The notes under the pieces are model-generated. The model saw only the letters and a list, made by a program, of their open reading frames with translations, did not search any database and was not told where the DNA came from. Of a DNA stretch of 7,171 nucleotides, positions 1 through 6,011 are shown piece by piece. The stretch is from assembly GCA_023392395.1 (NCBI GenBank), contig JAEVZE010000244.1:1-7171 (forward strand), read 5' to 3'. This DNA comes from Bacillota bacterium. Lineage in GTDB: Bacteria > Bacillota > Clostridia > Christensenellales > Aristaeellaceae. The translations under genes were made by a program, and so were the position numbers. The first letter of the stretch is position 1, and each line of letters begins with the position of its first letter.

Positions 1-1137
1 GCTTTCTACCGTGAGCGGTTCTTTACCCGGCTGCTGCTGGGCCAGGCGGAGCCGGAGGAGATTGCTCAGGAGTTGGTATTTTTAAACCTATCTCTTGATG
101 GTGCAATGACCGCGGTGAGCATTCGCATGCGCCCCGAGGGAGATACGTTGGAGCGTGGCATGCGGTTCGAGGTGCTCCGGCTGATGCTGATGAACGGCAT
201 TGAGGAGGCGCTCGGAAGGCGCAACGTGTTCGGACCCTTTTCGCTGCGTGGTCAGGACATGACCGTGGTCATTCTGGGAGCTTTCGCTCAGGAAGCGCTG
301 GAACGGGTCCTGCGGAGCTTCTCCGAGGCCAACTGGATGGTGGTTCACGCCGGCATCGGCGGGACCGTGGAAAAGCCGGAGCTGCTCAAGGAATCTTACG
401 ACTCCGCCTGCGAGGCGATGGATGCCTGCTTCCAATTTGGCGAGACCGCAGTTCTCCGGGCAGACGAGCTCCCGGATGAAGGCGGAACGCTCTGGCACGG
501 CTTTTTCCGCGGCGAGGAAACACTGTTCAAGGCACTCAAACAGGAAGACGAGCTTCAAGTACGGGCAGTGTTCCAAGGCCTGCGTGAAACAGTATCTCGC
601 CTCTACACGCAACGGGATTCTATCCAAATGCTGGTCAAGAGCATTCTTTTCAAGGCGGATGCTTTTCAGCGCCAAGGAGACAATGCGATGGCATGTGTGC
701 TGCAGTCAGTGGACCGCGCTGGGACCCTGGAGGAAATGTTGGGTGCGGCGGAGGCATGGTGCGTCGCCGGTCTCCGATCGGCTCAGGCGGAGCAAGTTGA
801 GCAACGCAGGCAGGTCATTCGGCGAATCAATCAGTACATTGAAGAAAACTACAACAACGCGAAATTCTCCTTGAACGATGTAGCCAAGCACATGTCCATG
901 AGTCCCAACTACTTGAGTTCCATGTACAAGAAGGAGTGCGGGCGCGGCATCCACGATTATCTGAGCGAGCTGCGCATCGACAAGGCGCGCGAGCTGCTCG
1001 TCAAGACCGGCCGGAATATCGGCGAGATCGGCGAGGCGGTCGGCTACGTCAACCCCTACTATTTCAGCATGAGCTTCAAGAAGATCACCCAGTTCACGCC
1101 GACCGAGTACCGGCGACGCAACGCACCCAAGACATAA
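1..1137 (+). CDS. AraC-family (YesN-like) transcriptional regulator, 5'-truncated by the window edge
   Basis: The reading frame is open from base 1, so the N-terminus lies outside the window; 378 codons are visible. The C-terminal ~100 residues (about codons 274-375) form a canonical AraC-type double helix-turn-helix. The first HTH includes SLNDVAKHMSMSPNYLSSMY, and the second includes IGEIGEAVGYVNPYYFSMSF followed by the family signature FKKITQFTPTEYR. Codons ~90-150 resemble the degenerate cyclase-like domain of YesN-type regulators (AGIGG at 117-121, then ESYDSACEAM from 131). This architecture is common in Firmicutes response regulators that control sugar ABC transporters. Whether a receiver domain precedes it, or it is a one-component regulator, cannot be told from the window. 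It probably regulates the downstream transporter genes (inference from adjacency). The next gene follows within 18 bp, so the two are probably cotranscribed. The DNA-binding assignment is secure; the target is not. Confidence 0.93.
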   Translation, partial: AFYRERFFTRLLLGQAEPEEIAQELVFLNLSLDGAMTAVSIRMRPEGDTLERGMRFEVLRLMLMNGIEEALGRRNVFGPFSLRGQDMTVVILGAFAQEALERVLRSFSEANWMVVHAGIGGTVEKPELLKESYDSACEAMDACFQFGETAVLRADELPDEGGTLWHGFFRGEETLFKALKQEDELQVRAVFQGLRETVSRLYTQRDSIQMLVKSILFKADAFQRQGDNAMACVLQSVDRAGTLEEMLGAAEAWCVAGLRSAQAEQVEQRRQVIRRINQYIEENYNNAKFSLNDVAKHMSMSPNYLSSMYKKECGRGIHDYLSELRIDKARELLVKTGRNIGEIGEAVGYVNPYYFSMSFKKITQFTPTEYRRRNAPKT

Positions 1138-1139
1138 GC

Positions 1140-1146
1140 GAAGGGA
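1140..1146 (+). promoter_or_regulatory. Ribosome binding site that decides the oxidoreductase start
   Basis: GAAGGGA lies 9 bases before the ATG at 1156. An earlier in-frame ATG at 1147 directly abuts this site, too close for normal initiation, so 1156 is preferred. Confidence 0.6.
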
Positions 1147-1155
1147 ATGAATAGG

Positions 1156-2307
1156 ATGCCTGACAAAAAGCTCAAGATCGGCCTCGTAGGCCTCCGTTTT
1201 GGCGGGGAGTTCCCGCCCATCTACCGCGACCATCCGGACGTGGAAAAGGTCGTGTTGTGTGAGAAGGACGAAGCGCTGCTAGGCGGGTACGCGCATAAGT
1301 TTGGCTTTTCCGAAACCAAGGATAGCTTCGACCGGCTGCTGGACAGCGACCTCGACGCCATCCACATTGTGACCGGCATCCCCAACCACGCGGAGCTGGT
1401 TCTGAAGGCGCTGGCGGCGGGCAAACACGTGGCCTGCACCGTCCCGATGGCGACGAACCTGGACGACATGTACCGTATCGTCGAGGCACAGAGGCAGAGC
1501 GGCAAAAACTACATGATGATGGAAACCTCCATGTACACCTACCAATGCCTCTGCGTCCGACAGTTGATCCAGGACGGCGAGCTGGGCCGTATCCAGTACC
1601 TGCGCGGCACTCATTTCCAGGACATGGAGGCGTGGCCGGCGTACTGGATGGGCCTTCCGCCTTTCTGGTACGCGACGCACGCGGTGGCGCCGCTCCTCTA
1701 TCTCTCGGACAGCTACGCCAAACGAGTGACCGCGCTGGGCAGCGGCGTCATGCGCGACGAGTTGAAAGCGCGGTACGGCAATCCGTTCCCGGTGGAACAT
1801 GCGATGATTGAGCTGGATCAGCCGAACCTCGTGGCCGAGATCACCCGGTCGCTGTTTCATACCGCCATCGGCTACGTGGAAGGTTTTACGGTGCTTGGGG
1901 AGAACATGTCTTTCGAGTGGGACATCGAGGACGAGGCGCCCTACATCCACACGGTCAAGACAAGAGACGGAGAAAGCGTGCTCAACAGCTACGGCAGGGG
2001 CCGGGACATCTTAATCGAGCGCGCCGCCTGCCCCGACCGGACGGACCTCCTGCCCGAGCCCATCCGCAAGTATACCAAGGCCCACACCATCCTGGATCCG
2101 GACAACCCGCACCTGTCCATCAAGCAGGGCGGCGGGCACCACGGCTCCCACCCGCACATGATCCATGAGTTCGTGCGCAGCATCGTAGAGGGACGAAAAC
2201 CCGTCGTGGACGCGGTGACCGCGGCTCGCTGGACCGCCGTAGGTGTCGTGGCACACCAGTCCGCACTGCAGGGCGGGAAAACACTGGACGTGCTGGATTT
2301 CCTGTAA
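1156..2307 (+). CDS. Gfo/Idh/MocA-family NAD(P)-dependent oxidoreductase-like protein
   Basis: 383 residues, a normal family length, probably cytoplasmic. The N-terminus is a Rossmann nucleotide-binding fold: strand KLKIGLVGL, then the glycine-rich turn RFGGEF (a variant of GxGxxG), an acidic residue after the second strand (VVLCEKDEA), and DAIHIVTGIPNHAELVLKAL leading to the active-site loop. The usual EKP motif, whose lysine takes part in catalysis in many members, reads TVP here (residues 95-97, in CTVPMATN). The C-terminal substrate domain carries a histidine-rich stretch, GGGHHGSHPHMIHEFV, with histidines at about 328, 329, 332 and 334. Family members oxidise sugars, inositols or amino sugars, and some use NAD+ for redox-neutral glycoside cleavage (GH109). 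The substrate cannot be assigned. The gene follows the regulator by 18 bp. ATG 1156 is chosen over ATG 1147 from ribosome-site spacing; the difference is three residues. Confidence 0.92.
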   Translation: MPDKKLKIGLVGLRFGGEFPPIYRDHPDVEKVVLCEKDEALLGGYAHKFGFSETKDSFDRLLDSDLDAIHIVTGIPNHAELVLKALAAGKHVACTVPMATNLDDMYRIVEAQRQSGKNYMMMETSMYTYQCLCVRQLIQDGELGRIQYLRGTHFQDMEAWPAYWMGLPPFWYATHAVAPLLYLSDSYAKRVTALGSGVMRDELKARYGNPFPVEHAMIELDQPNLVAEITRSLFHTAIGYVEGFTVLGENMSFEWDIEDEAPYIHTVKTRDGESVLNSYGRGRDILIERAACPDRTDLLPEPIRKYTKAHTILDPDNPHLSIKQGGGHHGSHPHMIHEFVRSIVEGRKPVVDAVTAARWTAVGVVAHQSALQGGKTLDVLDFL

Positions 2308-2349
2308 TCGTCAGTGCGTTTAAATCAAAGGAATGCGGGCAGCCCTGCC

Positions 2350-2626
2350 AGCCGCGGCAAGGATGACCCGCGCCACGCCGACATCCGCGTTGCGGTGGCC
2401 GCGAACGGACACGTCGGCCTGACAGCGTCCCCGGAAGCGATTATTCCGCTTCCGGGGACGCTGTCACGTTCTCCAAGGAGTGGCTGGACAGTGCGGAGGA
2501 CGGCCTGCATACGCTCCAGTTCCAGTTCGACGGCACCTACGTGCCCTTTGCGTACGCTGCGTCAATGAGATTCATGGAGGGATCCTTGGGGAACCTTTCG
2601 CCAAGTTTTACCTGAAGAACGGATAA
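2350..2626 (+). pseudogene. Frameshifted relic of an X2-type (Ig-like) carbohydrate-binding module
   Basis: No intact gene fits here, but pieces in successive frames read like one X2 module. In the frame of base 2350, GKDDPRHADIRVAVAANGH matches the usual X2 start (x-K-N-x-x-x-x-A-D-I-x-V-x-V-x-x-N-G-N). From about 2430, in the frame of base 2448, PGSDYSASGDAVTFSKEWL then DGLHTLQFQFDGTYVPF matches the rest (GTDYTVSG-x-VTISK-x-YL ... G-TxTLTFxF). Joining them needs a shift of one base lost or two gained near 2425-2430. That second frame stops at TGA 2613-2615. A third frame reads GEPFAKFYLKNG and stops at TAA 2624-2626, suggesting a second shift near the end. No start codon or ribosome site precedes the relic. 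The parent protein was probably a secreted carbohydrate-active enzyme or binding protein. The left boundary is approximate, and the family call rests on remembered consensus, not a search. Confidence 0.55.
2420..2466. repeat. Perfect 20-bp inverted repeat, 7-base loop
   Basis: Arms 2420-2439 and 2447-2466 are exact reverse complements (core GTCCCCGGAAGCG), separated by ATTATTC. No T-run follows on either strand, so it is not a textbook intrinsic terminator. It could still act as a Rho-independent-like pause, an mRNA 3'-end stabiliser for the oxidoreductase transcript, or a protein-binding palindrome. It lies inside the X2-module relic, across the middle of the domain. Confidence 0.85.
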
Positions 2627-2756
2627 TTGCTCGTTATACGAACAAAAACGTAAGGCGGATATAGAAAAATTGGTCAGTTTGATGAAAAAGTATTAGTTTA
2701 CAATGCGGATGCGTCGATGTTATGCTTTGCAAAGATCTGAAGGATAGATCACGAAG
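2627..2756 (+). promoter_or_regulatory. AT-rich leader with a candidate promoter for the transporter operon
   Basis: This stretch is clearly richer in A and T than its surroundings and sits directly before the strong ribosome site of the binding-protein gene. The best sigma-A-like match is TTGATG (2679-2684) with TACAAT (2699-2704), but the 14-base spacer is shorter than the usual 16-18. A second possibility, TTACAA (2698-2703) and TATGCT (2721-2726), has a 17-base spacer but a poor -35. A short palindrome, TCGTTATACGA (2631-2641), could be an operator half-site. A promoter here is likely from context; the exact boxes are uncertain. No convincing catabolite-repression (cre) site was found. 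Confidence 0.35.
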
Positions 2757-2762
2757 AGGAGG
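2757..2762 (+). promoter_or_regulatory. Consensus ribosome binding site of the binding-protein gene
   Basis: AGGAGG lies 7 bases before ATG 2770. It fixes the start there, not at the in-frame ATG 2722, which has no such site and would place charged residues ahead of the signal peptide. Confidence 0.9.
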
Positions 2763-2769
2763 ATCATTC

Positions 2770-4023
2770 ATGAGGAGACTTGGAAAGATTGCCTGCCTGG
2801 CGCTTACGCTGATGCTGCTCTTGGGCGTGCTTGCCACATCAGGTGCAAGCGCGTCGGCCGCGAAGACGGATATGCTGCTCTGGCTGCCTCCGTTTGGAAC
2901 TGGCGACTCGCTGGACATGGAGTTCTGGACCAAGACACTTCACCCCTGGGCGGACCAAAACAACGTGAACCTTTCGATCGAGATCACCCCGTGGGGCAAC
3001 TATGAAGAGAAATACTTGACCGGGTTCTCCTCAGGCTCCGGCCCGGACGTTGGATACATGTACCTGGAGATGTACAACGACTTTATCGACATGGGTGCGC
3101 TGGAGCCGCTTGAAAGCTACTTCACCCCGGAAGAGACCGCCAACTACGTATACTATAACCTGGGCAACGTGAAGGGCCATCAATATACGGTTCCCTTCGT
3201 CGTGGGCAACGCGCGCATCCTGTACTTCAACAAGGACATCCTGGCCAAGGCCGGCGTGACCGAGCTGCCCAAGACCTGGGACGATCTGGCCAACATGTGC
3301 GTGAAGATCAAAGACGCCAAGCTGGATGGCGTGATGCCGTTCGCGCAGGAATGGGCCGATCCGGCGATCGGCGCTCTCAACAACATCTTCTACCCCTACT
3401 TCTGGCAAGCGGGCGGCGAGCTGTACAACGCAGACGGCTCTGTTTTGACGCTGGGTGACGGCGATGCCGCCGTGCGTGCCGCGCAGTTCCTGTACGACCT
3501 CAAGTTCAAGTACCAGGTGCTGCCCGAGGAATGCATGTCGATGGCCGGCGCCGATATCCGCGACGCGTTCTGCCAGGGCAAGGTTGCCTGCGCCTCCATG
3601 GCCGCCACCAACTCCAAGCAGCTGGAAGAGGCCAAGATCAACTATGACTTTGTTCCGAGCCTCACCGACAAGCGGCAGGCTGTTTGGGTTGCCGCGGACT
3701 CGCTCATCATGAACAGCGCCTGCAAGAACAAGGAGCTGGCGGCCAGTTTGATCAAATTCATCACCTCTTCCGCGACGATGGAGGCCTATCACAAGGAGAT
3801 CGCCGCCTTCCCGCCGCTGAACAAGGGCGAGGCCAACGTGGACAACCCGCGCTTTGCCGAGCTGTATAGCGATGCGTCCATCCTGCACACGCTGCCGGTG
3901 GCGCCCAACTCCTTCAAGATGATGGATACGCTGTACAAGAACCTGCAGCTGATGATGCTTGGTCAGTTGACGCCCGAACAGGCGATTAAGAACACCGTCG
4001 ACTACGCGCAGAGCATCGCCTAA
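2770..4023 (+). CDS. ABC transporter sugar-binding protein (extracellular solute-binding protein family 1)
   Basis: 417 residues, typical of the family. The N-terminus is a signal peptide: basic MRRLGK, hydrophobic core to about residue 23, then GASASAA with AxA cleavage options at residues 28-31. There is no lipobox cysteine; the only early cysteine (C9) is inside the hydrophobic core. The mature protein shows family 1 hallmarks: a first beta strand (DMLLWLPPF), the region GSGPDVGYMYLEMYNDFIDM, then GALEPLESYF. Next come the hinge-proximal YTVPFVVGNARILYFNKDIL and AGVTELPKTWDDLANMCVKI. The aromatic-rich middle (AQEWADPAIG, IFYPYFWQAGG) may contribute to a sugar pocket. It should bind an oligosaccharide or sugar outside the membrane and deliver it to the two downstream permeases. 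It is separated from them by a hairpin-rich spacer, a layout often linked to higher expression of the binding protein. The ligand is unknown. Confidence 0.95.
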   Translation: MRRLGKIACLALTLMLLLGVLATSGASASAAKTDMLLWLPPFGTGDSLDMEFWTKTLHPWADQNNVNLSIEITPWGNYEEKYLTGFSSGSGPDVGYMYLEMYNDFIDMGALEPLESYFTPEETANYVYYNLGNVKGHQYTVPFVVGNARILYFNKDILAKAGVTELPKTWDDLANMCVKIKDAKLDGVMPFAQEWADPAIGALNNIFYPYFWQAGGELYNADGSVLTLGDGDAAVRAAQFLYDLKFKYQVLPEECMSMAGADIRDAFCQGKVACASMAATNSKQLEEAKINYDFVPSLTDKRQAVWVAADSLIMNSACKNKELAASLIKFITSSATMEAYHKEIAAFPPLNKGEANVDNPRFAELYSDASILHTLPVAPNSFKMMDTLYKNLQLMMLGQLTPEQAIKNTVDYAQSIA

Positions 4024-4035
4024 TCCCTTCCAGTC

Positions 4036-4067
4036 GAGGCTGCCGTAGCGTGATCTGCGGCAGCCTC
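4036..4067 (+). terminator. Stem-loop after the binding-protein gene (attenuator or 3'-end stabiliser)
   Basis: GAGGCTGCCG (4036-4045) pairs exactly with CGGCAGCCTC (4058-4067), and three more pairs (one G-U) can form inside, leaving a small loop. It starts 12 bases after the stop codon. The sequence after it (ATCTAAGTAA) lacks a U-tract, so full termination is doubtful. Partial termination, or protection of the upstream mRNA against 3' exonucleases, fits the position between a binding protein and its permeases. Confidence 0.5.
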
Positions 4068-4091
4068 ATCTAAGTAACCGCTGATTTATTC

Positions 4092-4214
4092 GGCGGCGGG
4101 ATTGCCGGTCGCCTTTTCGCCCCACTTTGTCGCTCATCCGGTCGCCGTAGCGCTGCTACGGCTCCCTTCTGGCTCCGTGTGGGGACGAAAAAATCGCCTC
4201 GGCACTCCACCACC
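4092..4214. repeat. Long imperfect palindrome, REP/MITE-like intergenic element
   Basis: The outer arms, about 4092-4125 and 4179-4214, are imperfect inverted repeats. The left arm has GCCG, then TTTTCG, then CCCCAC; the right arm reads GTGGGG, CGAAAAAA, CGGC in mirrored order. The centre holds its own 8-bp stem, GCCGTAGC (4144-4151) with GCTACGGC (4155-4162) around a 3-base loop. There is no coding content: the permease frame is open back to GTG 4179, but that codon is in the right arm and has no ribosome site. The whole could fold into one cruciform or a long RNA hairpin. It looks like a dispersed intergenic repeat; copy number cannot be judged from this window. Confidence 0.5.
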
Positions 4215-4244
4215 TCATTAAATCATCGCTTACCTAAAATCGCG

Positions 4245-4268
4245 ATCCGTGCCCGCCGGGCATCGGAT
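4245..4268 (+). promoter_or_regulatory. Leader hairpin just upstream of the first permease ribosome site
   Basis: ATCCG (4245-4249) pairs with CGGAT (4264-4268), and TGCCC (4250-4254) pairs with GGGCA (4258-4262), with one bulged T and loop GCC. It ends 2 bases before the ribosome site at 4271-4277. It may stabilise the 5' end of a processed permease mRNA or tune its translation. Confidence 0.4.
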
Positions 4269-4270
4269 GG

Positions 4271-4277
4271 AAAGGGG
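4271..4277 (+). promoter_or_regulatory. Ribosome binding site deciding the start of permease 1
   Basis: AAAGGGG lies 9 bases before ATG 4287. It supports that start over GTG 4179, whose extra 36 residues are basic, unlike a permease N-terminus, and run through the palindromic element. Confidence 0.7.
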
Positions 4278-4286
4278 CCTGGCGAT

Positions 4287-5171
4287 ATGCGCTACCGTAA
4301 GAATGAAGCCCTTGAGGGCGCTTTGTACATCCTGCCGAGCTTCATATTGATCATCGTGTTTTCTTTGTTGCCCATCGTTATGAACCTGTACTTCAGCTTC
4401 ACCAAGTACAACGTGATGCAGCCACCGAAGTGGATTGGTCTATTGAACTATACGCGCCTGGTGAAAGATCCATTCGTCCAGGCGTCGCTCATCAATTCTG
4501 CGCTGTTCACGGCCATCATCGTGCCGGTTCAGACCATCCTCTCGCTGATCATCGCGGCAATTATCGCGGAAAAGTATCGCGGCCGTTTTGGCCGGTTCGT
4601 GAAGAGCTCCATGTTTGTGCCTGTAATCGCTTCGACGGTACTGGTCGGCACGCTGTGGTCGCTGATGCTCTCGCCCAGCGGCCCGGTCAATACGCTGCTT
4701 AATTCGATCGGCCTGGGCAAGGTCGGCTGGCTGGGCGGCCGGTTCACCGCGCTGATAAGCGTTTGTATGGCGTCGATCTGGAAGAATGTCGGCTATTTTC
4801 TGGTGATCTATTATGCCGGCATCATGGACATACCGGTCAGCCTTTATGAGGCGGCGCAGGTGGATGGCGCAAACGCCGTGCAGCGCTTTTTCCGCATCAC
4901 CGTGCCCTGCCTCAACACCACCACCTACCTGATCGTGACGCTTGGCACCATTTGGACGTTCCAGATTTTCGATATGGTCTACATGATGACCGGCGGCGGA
5001 CCCGGCACGTCCACGGTGTCGATGGTGCTTACGATCTACAACGCGGCGTTCAAGGAGCGCAGCATGGGCTATGCCAGCGCGGTCGCGCTGGTGATGATGG
5101 TGTTCATCCTGCTGATCTCGCTTGTTCAGAAGCTAATGCTTCAGCGCGAGAGGAGGGATGAGCATGCGTAA
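4287..5171 (+). CDS. Sugar ABC transporter permease, MalF/UgpA/LacF type
   Basis: 294 residues with about six hydrophobic membrane segments, near residues 12-36, 70-94, 105-125, 153-176, 205-226 and 262-283. The cytoplasmic EAA loop, which docks on the ATPase, is clear: EAAQVDGANAVQRFFRITVP, with E188 and the conserved glycine G194. Other marks of the family are the segment NYTRLVKDPFVQASLINSALF before the second helix and the periplasm-facing MTGGGPGTST near the end. It forms half of the membrane channel with the next gene product. The stop codon overlaps the start of that gene by 8 bp, indicating translational coupling. The start at 4287 is chosen by its ribosome site. Substrate specificity cannot be read from the permease. 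Confidence 0.95.
   Translation: MRYRKNEALEGALYILPSFILIIVFSLLPIVMNLYFSFTKYNVMQPPKWIGLLNYTRLVKDPFVQASLINSALFTAIIVPVQTILSLIIAAIIAEKYRGRFGRFVKSSMFVPVIASTVLVGTLWSLMLSPSGPVNTLLNSIGLGKVGWLGGRFTALISVCMASIWKNVGYFLVIYYAGIMDIPVSLYEAAQVDGANAVQRFFRITVPCLNTTTYLIVTLGTIWTFQIFDMVYMMTGGGPGTSTVSMVLTIYNAAFKERSMGYASAVALVMMVFILLISLVQKLMLQRERRDEHA
5151..5156 (+). promoter_or_regulatory. Ribosome binding site for permease 2, inside the permease 1 gene
   Basis: AGGAGG ends 7 bases before ATG 5164. An in-frame ATG at 5158 is only one base downstream of it, too close for initiation, so 5164 is the preferred start. Confidence 0.8.
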
Positions 5172-5979
5172 TGGGCGCGGCGCCTCCACCTCCGTCATCG
5201 CCGTGATCTTGTTGATTTTCGCGCTGGTCGCGCTGATTCCTTTTGTGTTCATGGCGCTGACCTCGCTCACCCAAAAAAGTATGCTCGATCTGCGGTTTGA
5301 CCCGTCCACCTTTAGCCTGATCAATTACGATCGCGTGTTTAGGAACTTCAACATCGGGCGCAACCTGACGAACAGCTTCATCGTCACCGTCTGCGCCTGC
5401 GTGCTCAACTGCGTCGTGTGCTCCATGGCGGCATATGGCTTTGCCAAGAAGCGCTTCCCGGGGCGGGATCAGCTGTTCACTCTATACCTCGCCACGCTGA
5501 TGATCCCCGGCCAGGTGACGCTGATTCCGGTGTTCACCATCATCCGCTCGCTGGGGCTGATGAACACGTATCCGGCGCTGTTTCTGCCGATCATCAACGC
5601 GTTTGGCGTGTTCCTGATGCGTCAGTTCATGTTCAACGTGCCCGATGAGCTGCTGGAGGCAGCCCGCATCGACGGTTGTGGCGAGAACCGCATCTTCGTT
5701 GAAATCGTGATTCCGCTGGTGCAGCCTGTGCTGGTGTCGCTGACCATCTTCACATTCATCAGCGTGTGGAATGACTTCCTGTGGCCGCTGGTCATCGCGA
5801 CCAAGCCGGAGATGCACACGCTCACGCTGGCGGTCAACGCGCTCAAGGGCAACTACGCCACCAATTATGGCTTGGTCATGGCCGGACTGACGCTCACATT
5901 TGTGTTTCCGTTTGCGCTGTACATTGCGCTGCAGAAGCAGTTTGTCGAGGGCATCGCGCTAAGCGGCGTAAAAGGCTAA
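5164..5979 (+). CDS. Sugar ABC transporter permease, MalG/UgpE/LacG type
   Basis: 271 residues, six predicted membrane segments (about residues 10-31, 68-90, 100-121, 127-150, 187-207 and 235-257). Family signatures are present in order: AAYGFAKKRFPGRD, MIPGQVTLIPVF, GLMNTYPALFLP, RQFMFNVPDELLEAARIDG, WNDFLWPL, and the C-terminal QKQFVEGIALSGVKG. The EAA loop has E165 and G171. The C-terminal GxxxGxVKG end is intact, so the protein looks complete. It pairs with the upstream permease. Its first codons overlap the end of that gene by 8 bp, so the two are likely coupled in translation. No ATP-binding subunit gene is visible; such importers commonly borrow a shared MsmK/MalK-type ATPase. The start is set by the ribosome site at 5151-5156; ATG 5158 would add two residues. 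Confidence 0.95.
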   Translation: MRNGRGASTSVIAVILLIFALVALIPFVFMALTSLTQKSMLDLRFDPSTFSLINYDRVFRNFNIGRNLTNSFIVTVCACVLNCVVCSMAAYGFAKKRFPGRDQLFTLYLATLMIPGQVTLIPVFTIIRSLGLMNTYPALFLPIINAFGVFLMRQFMFNVPDELLEAARIDGCGENRIFVEIVIPLVQPVLVSLTIFTFISVWNDFLWPLVIATKPEMHTLTLAVNALKGNYATNYGLVMAGLTLTFVFPFALYIALQKQFVEGIALSGVKG

Positions 5980-5998
5980 TTGGATCAGCGCTTACTTC

Positions 5999-6006
5999 AA
6001 GGAGGT
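5999..6006 (+). promoter_or_regulatory. Extended consensus ribosome binding site of the GH123-like gene
   Basis: AAGGAGGT is a near-complete anti-16S match, 5 bases before ATG 6012 and only 20-odd bases after the permease 2 stop. It fixes the start and supports strong translation of the hydrolase within the transporter operon. Confidence 0.85.
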
Positions 6007-6011
6007 AGAGC

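Noticed and set aside
706..1233. 175-codon minus-strand open frame spanning the end of the regulator and start of the oxidoreductase
   Set aside because: Both sense genes are clear family members. The antisense product is a shadow of the HTH region.
2314..2568. 84-codon plus-strand open frame in the 2308-2769 gap taken as an intact small gene
   Set aside because: It has no ribosome site. Only its middle resembles a domain, and the continuation of that domain is in another frame, so it is treated as part of a relic.
2722..2769. Start of the binding protein at ATG 2722
   Set aside because: It would put charged residues before the signal peptide and lacks a ribosome site, whereas ATG 2770 has AGGAGG 7 bases upstream.
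3031..3888. 285-codon open frame on the minus strand opposite the binding-protein gene
   Set aside because: It is fully antisense to a well-supported gene, shows no motif, and is a codon-bias shadow.
4036..4067. Strong Rho-independent terminator ending the transcript after the binding protein
   Set aside because: The stem is good but no U-tract follows, so it is called as a possible attenuator or stabiliser only.
4042..4152. CRISPR-like spacing of the repeated word GCCGTAGCG
   Set aside because: There are only two copies of 9 bases, each inside a different hairpin, with no regular repeat-spacer pattern and no cas gene.
4179..4286. N-terminal extension of permease 1 from GTG 4179
   Set aside because: No ribosome site. 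The extension is basic and runs through a palindromic element, whereas ATG 4287 has AAAGGGG at good spacing.
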